A DNA stretch of 38,703 nt, from positions 1 through 38,703 of the IMG/VR virus record IMGVR_UViG_3300030110_003257, one strand, 5' to 3'. Positions within the stretch are counted from its first letter, which is position 1. Every line of letters starts with the position of its first letter. Positions 38,648 to 38,703 of this stretch are shown here, piece by piece. Source of the DNA: a virus. The notes under the pieces were generated by a model. That model saw only the letters and a list, made by a program, of their open reading frames with translations. It had not been told where the DNA came from and did no database searches. The position numbers and the translations under genes were made by a program.

Positions 38648-38703
38648 GGGGCCACGCGCCGTCTTTCCGGCTGTCTGTCGTCGGGCCTTGCGGTTATCCG
38701 ACA
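38648..38703. repeat. 56-base exact terminal repeat, right copy
   Basis: Identical to 846-901. It reaches the window end and contains the final codons of a scaffold gene, showing that a scaffold gene lies beyond the window on this side too. Joining the two copies closes the genome into a circle of about 37.8 kb. Confidence 0.85.
38694..38703 (-). CDS. Extreme 3' end of a scaffolding gene
   Basis: The stop TAA (38694-38696) and the two codons before it (Val-Gly) match the end of the scaffold gene at 892-901. Almost certainly the same gene seen again through overlap of the contig ends, although a duplicated locus would look the same. Confidence 0.7.

Noticed and set aside
1-38703. Phage-encoded RNA polymerase or DNA polymerase expected from the T7-like virion
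   Set aside because: No frame shows polymerase motifs; replication genes are of the organiser/SSB type instead.
1-38703. tRNA genes or CRISPR arrays
   Set aside because: No cloverleaf with a T-loop consensus and no regularly spaced repeats were seen by eye in the non-coding gaps.

Overview
The window is best read as an almost complete, circularly permuted genome of a tailed phage with a T7-type podovirus virion that infects a Gram-negative host, probably an alphaproteobacterium. The evidence is a full podoviral head and tail set (portal, scaffold, coat, two tail-tube adaptors, three or four internal virion proteins, tail fibre, large terminase), gene overlaps at nearly every junction, and no host housekeeping genes. 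The alphaproteobacterial guess rests on a DUF3127-type single-stranded DNA-binding protein, a DUF6456-like protein and a GTA-type holin, so it is inference. No RNA polymerase or DNA polymerase gene is visible, so the phage must borrow the host's. The virion is T7-like, but replication and recombination follow a temperate, lambda-like plan (DUF1376 replisome organiser, YqaJ-type exonuclease plus RecT, serine recombinase, Arc-like repressor).

Layout. Positions 1-7926 (minus strand) carry coat copy A (cut by the window edge), scaffold, a Bbp19-like protein, portal, a run of very small basic or proline-rich proteins, a gp13-like acetyltransferase-fold protein, the large terminase, a PP-loop (PAPS-reductase-like) enzyme and a 2-oxoglutarate oxygenase. 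Positions 8245-10731 (plus strand) are a rightward accessory cassette of small unknown genes with a cysteine-rich DUF7227-like protein and an HTH protein. Positions 10743-14548 (minus) are the replication operon: candidate small terminase, DUF6456-like, SSB, loader-like protein, DUF1376 protein with a possible embedded origin, two zinc-binding miniproteins, a DUF1064 nuclease-like protein and a ribbon-helix-helix repressor. Positions 14573-19555 (plus) form the early rightward operon, led by a near-consensus sigma70 promoter that contains palindromes, with serine recombinase, exonuclease, RecT and a LexA-like winged helix. Positions 19456-36469 (minus) hold lysis and tail genes. Positions 36637-37180 contain a single opposite-strand gene enclosed by 30-bp inverted repeats. 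Positions 37186-38703 (minus) hold a probable decoration protein and the complete coat gene, copy B.

The two window ends overlap by sequence. Both contain the scaffold-coat junction and a coat gene, but the coat copies differ (17 amino-acid changes in 262 by hand translation) while the last 56 bases match exactly. This looks like a circular or terminally redundant genome of about 37.8 kb whose contig was broken by two coat alleles, although a true coat duplication cannot be excluded.

The most interesting points are the inverted-repeat-bounded orphan gene whose four mismatches are all G-U compatible, the palindromes inside the early promoter next to an Arc-like repressor, an origin-like block inside the DUF1376 gene, a switch-like leader in front of the candidate small terminase, three tandem paralogues of a Met-Cys...TL(L/M)G miniprotein, and the PP-loop/2OG-oxygenase pair beside the terminase.
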